Source: Streptomyces qaidamensis
GTDB lineage: Bacteria; Actinomycetota; Actinomycetes; Streptomycetales; Streptomycetaceae
Assembly: GCF_001611795.1 (NCBI RefSeq)
Contig: NZ_CP015098.1
Coordinates: forward strand, 5,208,001 to 5,272,000
Direction of reading: 5' to 3'
DNA length: 64,000 nt
Shown: one piece after another, positions 9,385 to 18,061 of the stretch
Numbering within the stretch: the first letter of the stretch is position 1
How the letters are laid out: each line of letters starts with the position of its first letter
The notes under the pieces: model-generated
What the model was told of the DNA's origin: nothing
The model's database searches: none
Seen by the model: the letters and a program-made list of their open reading frames with translations, nothing else
Made by a program: the position numbers and the translations under genes

Positions 9385-10161
9385 CTACGCCTCCCGGTGC
9401 ACCTTCGTGTTGGACGCCTGGGCGCGGGGGCGCAGGACCAGGAGGTCGACGTTGACGTGGGCGGGGCGGGTGACCGCCCACGTGATCGTCTCGGCGACGT
9501 CGTCGGCCGTGAGGGGTTCGGCGACGCCCTGGTAGACCTTCTCCGCCTTCTCCTTGTCGCCGGAGAAGCGGGTCAGGGCGAACTCGTCCGTCTTGACCAT
9601 GCCAGGGGCGATCTCGATGACGCGGACCGGCTGTCCGACGATCTCCAGGCGGAGGGTCTCGGCGAGGACGTGGGCGCCGTGCTTGGCGGCGACGTATCCA
9701 CCGCCGCCCTCGTAGGTGCCGTGGCCGGCGGTGGAGGAGACGACCACGACCGTGCCGTCGCCGCTCGCGATCAGCTTGGGCAGCAGGGCCTGGGTGAGAT
9801 TGAGGGTGCCGATGACGTTCGTCTCGTACATCTGGCGCCAGTCGGCCGGGTCGCCGGTCGCGACGGGGTCGGCGCCGAGTGCACCGCCCGCGTTGTTGAC
9901 CAGCACGCCGATCGTCTTGAACGCCGTGGCGAACTCGTCGACGGCGGCGCGGTCGGTGACGTCGAGGGCGTACGCCGTGGCCTGGTGGCCGGCCTGGGTG
10001 ATCTCCTCGGCCAGGGCCTCGATGCGGTCCTTGCGGCGTGCGGTGAGGACGACGCGGTAGCCCGCCGCGGCGAGCTGCCGGGCCGTGGCGGCGCCGATCC
10101 CGCTGCTCGCACCCGTGACGACGGCGATGCGGGAGGCTGCGGGCGGGGCTGCGGTGGCCAT
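9385..10161 (-). CDS. Short-chain dehydrogenase/reductase (SDR)
   Basis: 258 residues of a classical SDR. The NAD(P)-binding motif TGASSGIG is at about 16-23, NNAG at about 91-94, the catalytic serine in VVVSSTAGHG, and the YVAAK active-site pair at about 153-157. ARRKDR after the second strand suggests NADP preference. ATG 10161 has GAGGAG six bases upstream. It is convergent with rtcB. Most similar in feel to YdfG-like SDRs acting on 3-hydroxy acids or small ketones; substrate cannot be assigned. Confidence 0.88.
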   Translation of the reverse strand: MATAAPPAASRIAVVTGASSGIGAATARQLAAAGYRVVLTARRKDRIEALAEEITQAGHQATAYALDVTDRAAVDEFATAFKTIGVLVNNAGGALGADPVATGDPADWRQMYETNVIGTLNLTQALLPKLIASGDGTVVVVSSTAGHGTYEGGGGYVAAKHGAHVLAETLRLEIVGQPVRVIEIAPGMVKTDEFALTRFSGDKEKAEKVYQGVAEPLTADDVAETITWAVTRPAHVNVDLLVLRPRAQASNTKVHREA

Positions 10162-10286
10162 GGGTGCTCCTCGGGTCCTCGGGCGTGCGGCGGCCCGGCG
10201 TGCGCGTCGGGCCCGCGGCCAGGATAGGCGGGCCCCGCGGTGGGAGAATGGGGCTGGGTGGTCCCCTGATTCTCCTGGAGGCGATC

Positions 10287-10721
10287 ATGGGCGAGGCACG
10301 TGAGGTCATGGACCGGCTCACGGACGCGGTCACCGCACACACCGATCTGAAGGTCGTCGGCGAGCTCTACGCCGAGGACGCGGTCGCCTTCACGCCCGAC
10401 GAGGGCGAGTTGCGCGGGCGCGACAGCATCGTCGAGTACTGGCGGACGATGACGGAGGCGGTTCCCGGCGCGACGTTCGAGGTGCTGCACTCCTACGAGG
10501 CCGGTGACACGGCCATCGACGAGGGGATCTACCGCGGCCGCAACACCGGGCCGCTGGAGCTGCCCAACGGCGAGACGCTGCCGCCGACGCAGAAGGAGGT
10601 CCGGATCCGCGGGGTGGACATCGCCACCGTGAAGGACGGACGGATCGTCGACTACCGGCTGTACTTCGACGAGATGGACTTCCTCGGGCAGTTGGGACTG
10701 CTGCCCGACGAGCCGTTCTGA
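10287..10721 (+). CDS. NTF2-like / SnoaL-like protein
   Basis: 144 residues forming a single cone-shaped NTF2-like domain: an N-terminal helix (VMDRLTDAVTAHTDLKVV), AEDAVAFTPDEGELRGRDSI, and the strand-rich half ending YRLYFDEMDFLGQLGL. Such proteins are small isomerases, hydrolases or ligand binders; the polyketide cyclase SnoaL is one. ATG at 10287 follows TGGAGG. It is divergent from the SDR gene, with which it could share a promoter region; no substrate is suggested. Confidence 0.8.
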   Translation: MGEAREVMDRLTDAVTAHTDLKVVGELYAEDAVAFTPDEGELRGRDSIVEYWRTMTEAVPGATFEVLHSYEAGDTAIDEGIYRGRNTGPLELPNGETLPPTQKEVRIRGVDIATVKDGRIVDYRLYFDEMDFLGQLGLLPDEPF

Positions 10722-10736
10722 GGTTCCCGGGGCCGG

Positions 10737-11072
10737 TCAGTTTCCCCGCGGGGCGTACATGATGACCGCCATGCCCGCGAGGCAGACCAGCGCGCCCGTG
10801 ATGTCCCAGCGGTCGGGGCGGTAGCCGTCCGCGACCACGCCCCACAGGATGGAACCGGCGACGAAGATCCCGCCGTACGCGGCGAGGACGCGGCCGAAGT
10901 GGGCGTCGGGCTGGAACGTCGCGACGAAGCCGTAGGCGCCGAGCGCGAGGACGCCGCCGACCGCCCAGAGCCAGCCCTTGTGCTCGCGCACGCCCTGCCA
11001 GACCAGCCAGGCGCCGCCGATCTCCAGCAGGGCGGCGAGCACGAAGAGGGCGGCGGAGCGCAGGACGAACAT
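10737..11072 (-). CDS. YnfA family inner-membrane protein (UPF0060)
   Basis: 111 residues with four transmembrane helices and the family signatures EIGGAWLVWQGVREHKGW and RVLAAYGGIFVAGSILWGVVADG. YnfA relatives resemble small multidrug-resistance transporters and some export dyes or biocides. ATG 11072 is the natural start, giving MFVLRSAALFVLAALLEIG. It sits just downstream of the HxlR regulator on the same strand (about 47 bp apart), so it may belong to that operon. Confidence 0.88.
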   Translation of the reverse strand: MFVLRSAALFVLAALLEIGGAWLVWQGVREHKGWLWAVGGVLALGAYGFVATFQPDAHFGRVLAAYGGIFVAGSILWGVVADGYRPDRWDITGALVCLAGMAVIMYAPRGN

Positions 11073-11119
11073 GGCGGTCAGCTTCGCACGCCCGGCAGGC
11101 CCTGGTCGTGCCGCCCGTG

Positions 11120-11527
11120 TCAGTCGCCCGGGTTCTCGGCGTCGTAGCGCTCGCGGGCGTCCTTGACCTCGTCGAAGTGGTTCTCCGCCCAGTCCTTCAC
11201 GGCGGTCAGCAGCAGGGCCAGATTGTGGCCCAGAGGCGTGAGTTCGTAGTCGACGCGGACCGGGACGGACGGGGTGACGGTGCGGGTGAGGAGGCCGTCG
11301 CGCTCCAGTGAGCGCAGGGTCTGGGTGAGCATCTTGGGGCTGACGCCGGCGATCTTGCGGCCGAGGTCGCTGTAGCGCAGGGGGCCCGGGGCGAGTGCGG
11401 ACACGACGAGGCTGACCCACTTGTCGCTGATGCGGTCCAGGAGCTGGTTGGTGGGGCAGCTCTTCAGGAACGCGTCGTACTCGATGCGGGCCTGCTCGCG
11501 CCGCTGGGCCGCCGTCATGGTGGCCAT
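11120..11527 (-). CDS. HxlR-family transcriptional regulator
   Basis: 135 residues with one winged helix-turn-helix: a conserved cysteine in LKSCPTNQLLDRISDKW, RYSDLGRKIAGVSPKMLTQTL as recognition region and a wing with VRVDYELTPLG. HxlR proteins sense redox or electrophile stress, often through that N-terminal cysteine, and regulate a divergent reductase. ATG 11527 follows GGAGG. The divergent oxidoreductase gene at 11653 is the obvious target, with an AT-rich operator-like tract between them. Confidence 0.9.
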   Translation of the reverse strand: MATMTAAQRREQARIEYDAFLKSCPTNQLLDRISDKWVSLVVSALAPGPLRYSDLGRKIAGVSPKMLTQTLRSLERDGLLTRTVTPSVPVRVDYELTPLGHNLALLLTAVKDWAENHFDEVKDARERYDAENPGD

Positions 11528-11557
11528 GGCTCACCTCCGGGGTATGTACGCACTCGC

Positions 11558-11590
11558 AGGTAACTACTTACCGATAGATAGTAACTCTTC
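11558..11590. promoter_or_regulatory. Probable HxlR operator in the divergent promoter
   Basis: AT-rich island in GC-rich DNA. GTAACT occurs at 11560 and again at 11581, exactly 21 bp (two helical turns) apart, with CTTACCGATAGA between. It is suited to dimer binding by the HxlR regulator. Confidence 0.5.
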
Positions 11591-11652
11591 CTAGGGTTGT
11601 GCGCAGTGGCCGGGAGGACGTCCCGGATACCGACGATCCAGGGAGCTTTGCT

Positions 11653-12546
11653 GTGCGTGCTGTAGTGGTGAACTCGTTCGGTGGGCCGGAGGCCGTGGAG
11701 GTCGTGGAGACCGAGGTGCCTCAGCCGGGTGTGCGTCAGGTGCGGATCAAGGTCGCGGCGGCCTCGCTGAATCCGGTGGACGCGGAGGTCCGGGCCGGTG
11801 TCTTCGGGGGTGCGGGGGAGCGGATCGGGCTCGGCTGGGACGTCGCCGGGACGGTGGACGCGGTGGGTGCGGCCGGTGCGTGGAGCGTCGGGGACGAGGT
11901 GGTCGCGCTCCACTACGGCGTGGTCAAGCCGCTGGGCACGCATGCCGAGTACGTCGTCGTGGACGCGGACGCGGTGGCCCCGGCGCCCGCCACGGTGGAC
12001 GCCGTTCACGCGGCGACCCTGCCGTTGAACGCGCTGACCGCCGCGCAGGCCCTGGACCGGCTGGAGCTGACGCCGGGCCGGTCGTCGCTGCTGGTGACGG
12101 GCGCGGCCGGTGCGGTCGGCGGCTACGCGGTCCGACTGGCCGCGTACCGGGGGATAGCGGTGACCGGGCTGGCGCGGGAGGGGGACGAGGCGTTCGTGCA
12201 GTCCCTGGGGGCCCGGCACGTCACGAGCGGCGGGGTCGCGGACCGGGACTTCGACGCGGTGCTGGACGCCGCCGTCCTCGGCGAGCCGGCCCTGGCGTGG
12301 GTGCGGGACGGGGGCCGGTACATCGGCGTCATCCCGCACGCCGAGCCCGCCTCCGCGCGGGGCGTGGCGACCGGTGCGGTCGAGGTGAGCGCCGACGGGA
12401 CCCGGCTCGCGGAGCTGGTGCGGCTGCTGGACGAGGGGGTGCTGGCGACGCGAGTGGCCGAGACGTACGCCCTGGAGGATGCGGCGAAGGCGCACGCCCG
12501 GCTGGGCGAGGGGGGAGTGCGAGGGCGGCTGGTGCTCGTGCCCTGA
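11653..12546 (+). CDS. NADP-dependent zinc-free alcohol dehydrogenase / quinone oxidoreductase
   Basis: 297 residues of the medium-chain dehydrogenase family without zinc ligands. The N-terminal GroES-like domain has SLNPVDAEVRAGVF and GWDVAGTV; the nucleotide-binding motif is VTGAAGAVGGYAV near residue 150. It ends in a GGVRGRLVLVP strand typical of quinone oxidoreductases. GTG at 11653 follows GGGAG. Divergent from the HxlR regulator, it is likely an electrophile- or quinone-detoxifying enzyme under its control. Exact substrate unknown. Confidence 0.87.
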   Translation: MRAVVVNSFGGPEAVEVVETEVPQPGVRQVRIKVAAASLNPVDAEVRAGVFGGAGERIGLGWDVAGTVDAVGAAGAWSVGDEVVALHYGVVKPLGTHAEYVVVDADAVAPAPATVDAVHAATLPLNALTAAQALDRLELTPGRSSLLVTGAAGAVGGYAVRLAAYRGIAVTGLAREGDEAFVQSLGARHVTSGGVADRDFDAVLDAAVLGEPALAWVRDGGRYIGVIPHAEPASARGVATGAVEVSADGTRLAELVRLLDEGVLATRVAETYALEDAAKAHARLGEGGVRGRLVLVP

Positions 12547-12618
12547 CGGTGCGCGGCCGTCGCGGTGGATGCACGGCATGCGCCCCGGCGCAGACCGTCC
12601 ATCCACCGACCTGCGCCC

Positions 12619-12654
12619 CGGGTACCCGGGCCTCGCGCCCGGCCCGGGTGCCCG
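12619..12654. terminator. Hairpin after the oxidoreductase gene
   Basis: 13-bp near-perfect stem (CGGGTACCCGGGC paired with GCCCGGGTGCCCG, one G-T pair) and a 10-base loop. A weaker 9-bp stem (CGGTGGATG/CATCCACCG) lies just upstream at 12563-12608. The 214-bp gap 12547-12760 holds nothing else recognisable. Confidence 0.6.
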
Positions 12655-12760
12655 CGGTGTACGCCATGACCAGGGCCCCGATTGAGGGGGGAATAGCTCG
12701 ACGGGGCCCACCGTTCCCCGGGTATGGTTGAACCGTAAACAACCTGGAGGGTGAGCGACC

Positions 12761-13837
12761 ATGCAGTTCGGGATCTTCAGCGTCGGAGACGTCACGCCCG
12801 ACCCCACGACCGGCCGGACGCCCACGGAGCGCGAGCGGATCAAGGCCATGGTCGCCATCGCGCTGAAGGCCGAGGAGGTGGGGCTCGACGTCTTCGCGAC
12901 CGGCGAGCACCACAACCCGCCCTTCGTGCCCTCGTCCCCGACCACGATGCTCGGTTACGTCGCGGCCCGCACCGAGCGGCTGATCCTCTCCACGGCCACG
13001 ACCCTGATCACCACCAACGACCCGGTGAAGATCGCCGAGGACTTCGCGATGCTCCAGCACCTGGCCGACGGCCGGGTGGACCTCATGCTGGGGCGCGGGA
13101 ACACCGGCCCGGTCTACCCCTGGTTCGGGCAGGACATCCGGCAGGGCATCAACCTCGCCGTCGAGAACTACGCCCTGCTGCACCGCCTGTGGCGCGAGGA
13201 CGTCGTCGACTGGGAGGGGAAGTTCCGCACGCCCCTGCAGGGCTTCACGGCCACGCCCCGCCCGCTGGACGGCGTACCGCCCTTCGTCTGGCACGGCTCG
13301 ATCCGCTCCCCGGAGATCGCCGAGCAGGCCGCGTACTACGGCGACGGCTTCTTCCACAACAACATCTTCTGGCCCGCCGACCACACCCAGCGCATGGTCG
13401 AGCTGTACCGGACGCGGTACGCCCACTACGGCCACGGCACCCCCGAGCAGGCGATCGTCGGGCTCGGCGGACACGTCTTCATGCGGAAGAACGCGCAGGA
13501 CGCGGTGCGCGAGTTCCGGCCCTACTTCGACGTCGCCCCGGTGTACGGGCACGGGCCGTCGCTGGAGGACTTCATGGACCAGACGCCGCTGACGGTCGGC
13601 TCCCCGCAGCAGGTCATCGAGAAGACGCTGGCCTTCCGGGAGTACGCCGGCGACTACCAGCGCCAGCTGTTCCTGGTCGACCACGCCGGGCTGCCGCTGA
13701 AGACCGTGCTGGAGCAGATCGACCTGCTGGGCGAGGAGGTCGTGCCGGTGCTGCGCAAGGAGTTCGCCGTGGACCGCCCGGCGGACGTGCCCGACGCCCC
13801 CACGCACGCGGCCCGGCTCGCCCGGGACCGGGGGTGA
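12761..13837 (+). CDS. Luciferase-like flavin-dependent monooxygenase (CE1758-type)
   Basis: 358 residues of the bacterial luciferase-like TIM-barrel family. It begins MQFGIFSVGDVTPDP, contains FATGEHHNPPFVPSSPTT, LTTNDP-type ITTNDPVKIAEDFAMLQ and GRVDLMLGRGNTGPVYPWFG, and ends with a helix contacting flavin. The pattern matches, from memory, the FMN-dependent CE1758 subgroup. ATG 12761 follows GGAGGG. It is alone in its transcription unit, ahead of the two-component genes. Substrate unknown. Confidence 0.85.
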   Translation: MQFGIFSVGDVTPDPTTGRTPTERERIKAMVAIALKAEEVGLDVFATGEHHNPPFVPSSPTTMLGYVAARTERLILSTATTLITTNDPVKIAEDFAMLQHLADGRVDLMLGRGNTGPVYPWFGQDIRQGINLAVENYALLHRLWREDVVDWEGKFRTPLQGFTATPRPLDGVPPFVWHGSIRSPEIAEQAAYYGDGFFHNNIFWPADHTQRMVELYRTRYAHYGHGTPEQAIVGLGGHVFMRKNAQDAVREFRPYFDVAPVYGHGPSLEDFMDQTPLTVGSPQQVIEKTLAFREYAGDYQRQLFLVDHAGLPLKTVLEQIDLLGEEVVPVLRKEFAVDRPADVPDAPTHAARLARDRG

Positions 13838-13953
13838 GGGGACGGTAGGGCCCGGCTTCACGGTTGCCCGACCCTGGTGAGAGGGCAGTAAGAAGGGCGC
13901 TCCGGCGCAGCACATCAGGTTCCGGGAACCCCCGGGCTTGGCACACTGGACGC

Positions 13954-14673
13954 GTGCCCCAAACAGTGCTGCTCGCCGAAGACGACCGCGCCATCCGCCA
14001 TGCCCTGGAGCGGGCCCTGACCCTGGAGGGCTACCAGGTCATGGCGGTCGCCGACGGGGTCGAGGCGCTGGCGCAGGCCCACCGCAACCGTCCGGACGTG
14101 CTCGTCCTGGACGTGATGATGCCCGGCATCGACGGACTCCAGGTATGCCGGGTGCTGCGCGCCGAGGGCGACCGGACGCCCGTGCTGATGCTGACGGCCC
14201 TCGTGGAGACCGCCGACCGGATCGCCGGCCTGGACGCGGGCGCCGACGACTACGTGGTGAAGCCCTTCGACGTGGAGGAGGTCTTCGCCCGGCTGCGCGC
14301 CCTGCTGCGCCGCACCAGCCCGGTGGGCGCCGGGAGCGCACCGGCGGCCGAGGCGCCCAGGCCGCTCCCGGAGCGGTTCATCGACGCCGCCGGCATCCGC
14401 ATGGACCCGCAGGCGCGCCGGGCCTGGCGCGGCGTGCGCGAGCTGGAGCTGACCCGCACCGAGTTCGAGCTGCTGGAACTGCTGGTGCGCAACGCGGGCA
14501 TCGTCCTCGACCACTCGACGATCTACGACCGCATCTGGGGCTACGACTTCGGGCCCGGCTCGAAGAACCTCGCCGTCTACGTCGGCTACCTGCGCCGCAA
14601 GCTCGACGAGCCGGACGCGCCGCAGCTGATCCACACGGTCCGGGGCGTGGGTTACGTGCTGCGGGAGGACTGA
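13954..14673 (+). CDS. OmpR-family response regulator
   Basis: 239 residues: receiver domain (acidic pocket ED at 9-10, phosphoacceptor Asp in VLVLDVMMPG near 54, Lys in DYVVKPFD near 105) and a winged-helix DNA-binding domain ending HTVRGVGYVLRED. GTG 13954 gives MPQTVLLAEDDRAIRHAL; there is no ribosome site and a possible -10 (CACACT) lies about 7 bases upstream, so the mRNA may be leaderless. It abuts the kinase gene with no gap (TGA then GTG), so the two are cotranscribed. MprA-like in organisation; target unknown. Confidence 0.92.
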   Translation: MPQTVLLAEDDRAIRHALERALTLEGYQVMAVADGVEALAQAHRNRPDVLVLDVMMPGIDGLQVCRVLRAEGDRTPVLMLTALVETADRIAGLDAGADDYVVKPFDVEEVFARLRALLRRTSPVGAGSAPAAEAPRPLPERFIDAAGIRMDPQARRAWRGVRELELTRTEFELLELLVRNAGIVLDHSTIYDRIWGYDFGPGSKNLAVYVGYLRRKLDEPDAPQLIHTVRGVGYVLRED

Positions 14674-16107
14674 GTGGGCCGCCTGCGCCGGCTGCCGGTC
14701 GGGCGGCGGCCGAAGCTCGTCTCGCTGCGCACCACCTTCGCGGTGTCCTTCGCGGCGGTGACGGCGGCCGTGACGATCCTGGTCGGCATCCTGTCGTACA
14801 GCGCCGCCGCGCGGCTGGTGCGGGTGGACCAGCAGACGGTGTTCGACGAGGTCGTGCAGGACCTGCGCGACGAGGTGCGGCAGAACCGCATGACGCCCGG
14901 CGACTTCTCGTCCGCCGCGCCCGGCCACGACCTGGTACGGCCCGCCCGCACCGACGTGCAGGTGCTCGGCCCGGACGGACACGTCGTCGACCGGGGCAGC
15001 CCGGGGCTGCCGGTCACCGGCACCGACGTGCGGATCGCCGCCGCGGACTCGTCCGGGGAGGTGGCCGAGCACAAGGACGTCGACGTGGGCGACGACGTCT
15101 ACCGCGTCGCCACCGTCTCCCTGGGCGACGGCCGGGGCGCGATGCAGGTCGCCCAGGAGTTCAGCGACGTCGAGGACCTGCTGCGGGTGCTCCAGCAGCG
15201 GACGCTGCTGCTGGTGGCGGCCGTGGTGGTCGGCGCCGGGCTGTTCGGCTGGTGGCTGGCCCGGCGGATCACGCGCCGTCTGGTCGTGCTGACCGACGCC
15301 GCCGAGGACGTCGCCCGCACCCGCCGCCTGGGCATCCAGGTCCCCGTGGCCGGACACGACGAGGTGGGCCGCCTCGGCCGGGCCTTCGACCGCATGCTGG
15401 GCCGGCTCGCCCAGTCCGAGGAGGACCAGCGCCGCCTGGTCCAGGACGCGGGCCACGAACTGCGCACGCCGCTCACCTCGCTGCGTACGAACATCTCCCT
15501 GCTGCGCCGGATCGGCGAACTCCCGCCGGAGGCCCGCGAGGAACTGGTCACCGACCTCGGCCAGGAGGCCCGGGAGCTGACCGACCTGGTCAACGAACTG
15601 GTGGACCTCGCGGCCGGGCAGTCCGACACCGAGCCGCCGCGGCGGGTGGACGTCGCGGACATCGCCGAGGAGGTGGCGGGGGTGGCCCGGCGCCGCAGCG
15701 GCCGCGAGATCCTGCTGCGCGCCAGCGGTGACACCACGACCGACGGGCGGCCCGGGATGCTGACCCGGGCGCTGTCCAACCTCGTCGAGAACGCGGTGAA
15801 GTTCGACCAGGGCGGCCGGGCCCCCATCGAGATCGTCGTCTCGGGGCCCGCCCGCCCCGGCACCATCCGGGTCGAGGTCCTCGACCGCGGGCCGGGCATC
15901 GCCGCCGGCGACCTCACCCGCGTCTTCGACCGCTTCTACCGGGCCGCCGACGCCCGCTCCCTGCCGGGCTCCGGCCTGGGCCTGTCCATCGTCCGCGAGG
16001 TGGCCCTCGCCCACGGCGGGGCGCCGTTCGCGTTCCGCCGGGACGGGGGCGGGACGGTCACCGGGTTCACGGTGGGTGGGCGGCCGGCGGCGAACGACGT
16101 GGGGTGA
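14674..16107 (+). CDS. HAMP-domain sensor histidine kinase
   Basis: 477 residues, partner of the upstream regulator. It has TM1 at about 27-50, an extracytoplasmic sensor of about 120 residues, TM2 at about 172-192, a HAMP domain with RRITRRLVVLTDAAEDVARTRR-like sequence, the phosphoacceptor His in AGHELRTPLTSLR, the N-box NLVENAVKFD, and G-boxes DRGPGI and GSGLGLSIV. Architecture resembles MprB/BaeS stress kinases. GTG at 14674 directly follows the regulator stop. The signal sensed cannot be read from sequence. Confidence 0.92.
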   Translation: MGRLRRLPVGRRPKLVSLRTTFAVSFAAVTAAVTILVGILSYSAAARLVRVDQQTVFDEVVQDLRDEVRQNRMTPGDFSSAAPGHDLVRPARTDVQVLGPDGHVVDRGSPGLPVTGTDVRIAAADSSGEVAEHKDVDVGDDVYRVATVSLGDGRGAMQVAQEFSDVEDLLRVLQQRTLLLVAAVVVGAGLFGWWLARRITRRLVVLTDAAEDVARTRRLGIQVPVAGHDEVGRLGRAFDRMLGRLAQSEEDQRRLVQDAGHELRTPLTSLRTNISLLRRIGELPPEAREELVTDLGQEARELTDLVNELVDLAAGQSDTEPPRRVDVADIAEEVAGVARRRSGREILLRASGDTTTDGRPGMLTRALSNLVENAVKFDQGGRAPIEIVVSGPARPGTIRVEVLDRGPGIAAGDLTRVFDRFYRAADARSLPGSGLGLSIVREVALAHGGAPFAFRRDGGGTVTGFTVGGRPAANDVG

Positions 16108-16159
16108 GGAGCAAGCGACCAGCCGGGCCGCCACCGCCGCCGCGAGCCGATCCGTCGGT

Positions 16160-17032
16160 CCCGAAGGGAGTAGAACCGCAGCGGGGAGCCGGGCCGGAAC
16201 CCGATCCGCGGGTACACCGGCGCGCCGGCGGCGGTCGCGTGCACCGTGGCCCGGGTCAGACCGGTCGCCCGGGCACCCTCGCTTCTCCGCCAGGAGTCGC
16301 TCCAAGCCCGTCAGGCACTGACGCGGCTTGTCGCGGTAGCGCCGGCGAGCAGCCGGCCGTACAGCGCCTTGCGGGTCACGGCCTCCCCGTGCCCCCGCCG
16401 CTCCCCTGCCGGATCGGCGGCGACGAGCACGACGAAGAGCCGCCCGTCCGCCTCGACCGTGGCGGCGCAGGTCACGGGGCCCCGTCCCGCAGCCCCGGGG
16501 TACGCGAACACCCCGCTCTTCCACCAAGAGGACCCGGCAAGCCCGTCCCGCCCGTCCTCCAGAGGGAACCGTAGGCGTGCCCGTTGATGTCCGCGTACGC
16601 CCGCAGCAGGTCGTCGTCGTCCACGCGCACGAAGGTCAGCTCGGGGTGGACGGGCCCGGGAACCGGCAGCAGGTCTCCCGCCATGCCCGTGCCGGGAAAG
16701 GCGTACCGCAGGCCCGCCTGTTCGGCGGCCGCTCCGAGCGCGGCACGCGCCCCCTCGTCGAGCAGGTCCTCCAAGACTCACAGGAACCCGGCGTGGGACT
16801 TCGACCGCATGATCCCGGCGGCCTCGTTCAGCCGGTCGTTCAGCAGCCCGGCGCCGGCCCCGACGTCCGTCAGGGTCACGCAGTTCCAGAAGGCGAACCG
16901 GCAGTCGGCCCACCGTACGGCGATGCCCGGCAGGTCGCGCACATCGGCCCGCGGGTCCCGGTCGAGCACCATGGCCCGCCGGACCGTGGCGAGTTGCTCC
17001 ACCGACTCGACGGATTCCGCGAGATCACGCAC
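16160..17032 (-). pseudogene. GNAT acetyltransferase pseudogene with several lesions
   Basis: Fragments of one GNAT protein lie in order on the minus strand. They are MRDLAESVESVEQLATVR to SKSHAGFL (17032-16778), an in-frame TGA, then LEDLLDEGARAALGAAAEQ to ADINGHAYG. A one-base frameshift near 16565 follows, then FPLEDGRDGLAG to GEAVTRKALY. Next is a 78-bp in-frame insertion with a stop (16281-16358), then EGARATGLTRATVHATAAG to RFYSL near 16160. The AAGAPVYPRIGF tail is the usual GNAT C terminus. The native stop is also lost, with the frame running on antisense to the kinase gene. Clearly non-functional. Confidence 0.85.
16281..16358. other. 78-bp insertion with inverted repeat inside the GNAT pseudogene
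   Basis: Extra DNA splitting KALY from EGARATG. It contains CAAGCCCGTCAG, a GCA loop and CTGACGCGGCTTG (16303-16330), an almost perfect inverted repeat with a one-base bulge. Origin unknown. Confidence 0.5.
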
Positions 17033-17154
17033 GAGCGCCCCCTCAGGTCACCGACTCTGCCGCCGCACTCGTCCTGCCCGTCACGCCCCCGGCCGACCCC
17101 TGTTTCGACACCACCTGAGGCGCCGCGACGGGCGAGTGCATAAAATCCACTCCC

Positions 17155-17514
17155 ATGGCGAAGCCTGACGAGCTGATCGTTGACATCGCTGCCCGTGTGG
17201 AGTCCGGGCAGAGCAACCAGATGTCCTTGACCGTGGTTGCCGGTGGTGCTGTCATCACCGGCCGGCTGGCTCCGGAAGCCGTGTGGAGGCAGCGGGTGTC
17301 GGAGGTGCTGACCGGCTCCGCCCGGCTCGGCGAGTTCTCCACCGTCTTCGACACGCCCACGAAGGAGCACGGGCCACCCACGCATCTGCACTTCCATGTC
17401 GCCCGGATCCTTCAGGGCACGGTGGGGATTCCGGAGACGGGCGGGATGTACCGGGTCGCGATCGAGGACGTGAGCGCTTGGTCCGTGGGGGACTTCAGCT
17501 ACTCGGATCACTGA
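17155..17514 (+). CDS. GvpU-like gas vesicle accessory protein
   Basis: 119 residues resembling the GvpU family: a first strand region MSLTVVAGGAVITGRLAPE, THLHFHVARILQG in the middle, and a C terminus GGMYRVAIEDVSAWSVG. GvpU is an accessory factor linked to gas vesicle clustering in Bacillus; in actinobacteria homologues occur outside gvp clusters and their role is unclear. The ATG lies 12 bases after a TATA-like CATAAAAT, so transcription may start at or near the codon. No gvp structural gene is in the window. The family call is from pattern memory only. Confidence 0.6.
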   Translation: MAKPDELIVDIAARVESGQSNQMSLTVVAGGAVITGRLAPEAVWRQRVSEVLTGSARLGEFSTVFDTPTKEHGPPTHLHFHVARILQGTVGIPETGGMYRVAIEDVSAWSVGDFSYSDH

Positions 17515-17535
17515 CCCGCCGTCTCCGTCGACAGC

Positions 17536-17578
17536 GGACCATCCATGCGGGAACAGTCGGTTCCCGCATGGATGTCCG
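17536..17578 (+). terminator. Strong terminator after the GvpU-like gene
   Basis: Perfect 15-bp stem CATCCATGCGGGAAC/GTTCCCGCATGGATG with a 5-base loop; the stem continues outward with one bulged base. Confidence 0.85.
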
Positions 17579-17708
17579 GTGGCACATCGATCTCGCGGTT
17601 CAGGAGGACTTCTCCCGTCCCACCAGAGGAGGTGGTTCGACGGTCGTCCTGTCCAGCTCAAGGGCTCCCATCGGGCAGGACCTGATCAACCGCTCCAGGT
17701 ACCGCACG

Positions 17709-17897
17709 TCACCGAACCCGTCGGCCGCCCCCGCCCGGACTGCGATCCGCTGAGAAGCGCTCCGCGGTGTCGCGCTCCAGTCCGAGCCGTACCGCCGGCT
17801 GGGCCGGCGTCAGTCCACCGGAGGCCAGGCCGTCGGCCACGCCCAGTTCCGCGAACGTGCTGACGACACCGGCGCACCAGCCTCCCATGATCCGCAT
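17709..17897 (-). pseudogene. Fragment of a SAM-dependent O-methyltransferase N terminus
   Basis: The minus strand encodes MRIMGGWCAGVVSTFAELG then VADGLASGGLTP and RLGLERDTAERF. This resembles the helical dimerisation region that begins actinobacterial acetylserotonin-type O-methyltransferases. After about 48 residues the similarity stops, and no SAM-binding domain follows in any frame, so only a stub remains. The surrounding 17579-18060 stretch shows no other convincing gene. Confidence 0.45.
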
Positions 17898-17928
17898 GGG
17901 ATGCTCCCGGGAATCAGCGCCTGAACTG

Positions 17929-17980
17929 CGCAGAGTGCTGCATGACGGAGCGAACGGGCCCCGTCGTGCAGCACTCTGCG
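17929..17980 (-). terminator. Terminator of the MFS transporter gene
   Basis: 20-bp stem (CGCAGAGTGCTGCATGACGG against its complement, one mismatch) with a 12-base loop, about 80 bp past the stop of the transporter gene. Confidence 0.8.
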
Positions 17981-18061
17981 GTGGGTGGAAGCGACGGCTG
18001 TGCGGAGTCGGGCTCGGCACAGTCCTGGTTGACCGAGGGCCTCCGGAAGTCCGGGCCGGCC

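Noticed and set aside
13915..16527. 870-codon minus-strand frame opposite the two-component genes
   Set aside because: High-GC shadow of intact regulator and kinase genes; composition is His/Arg/Gly-rich without motifs.
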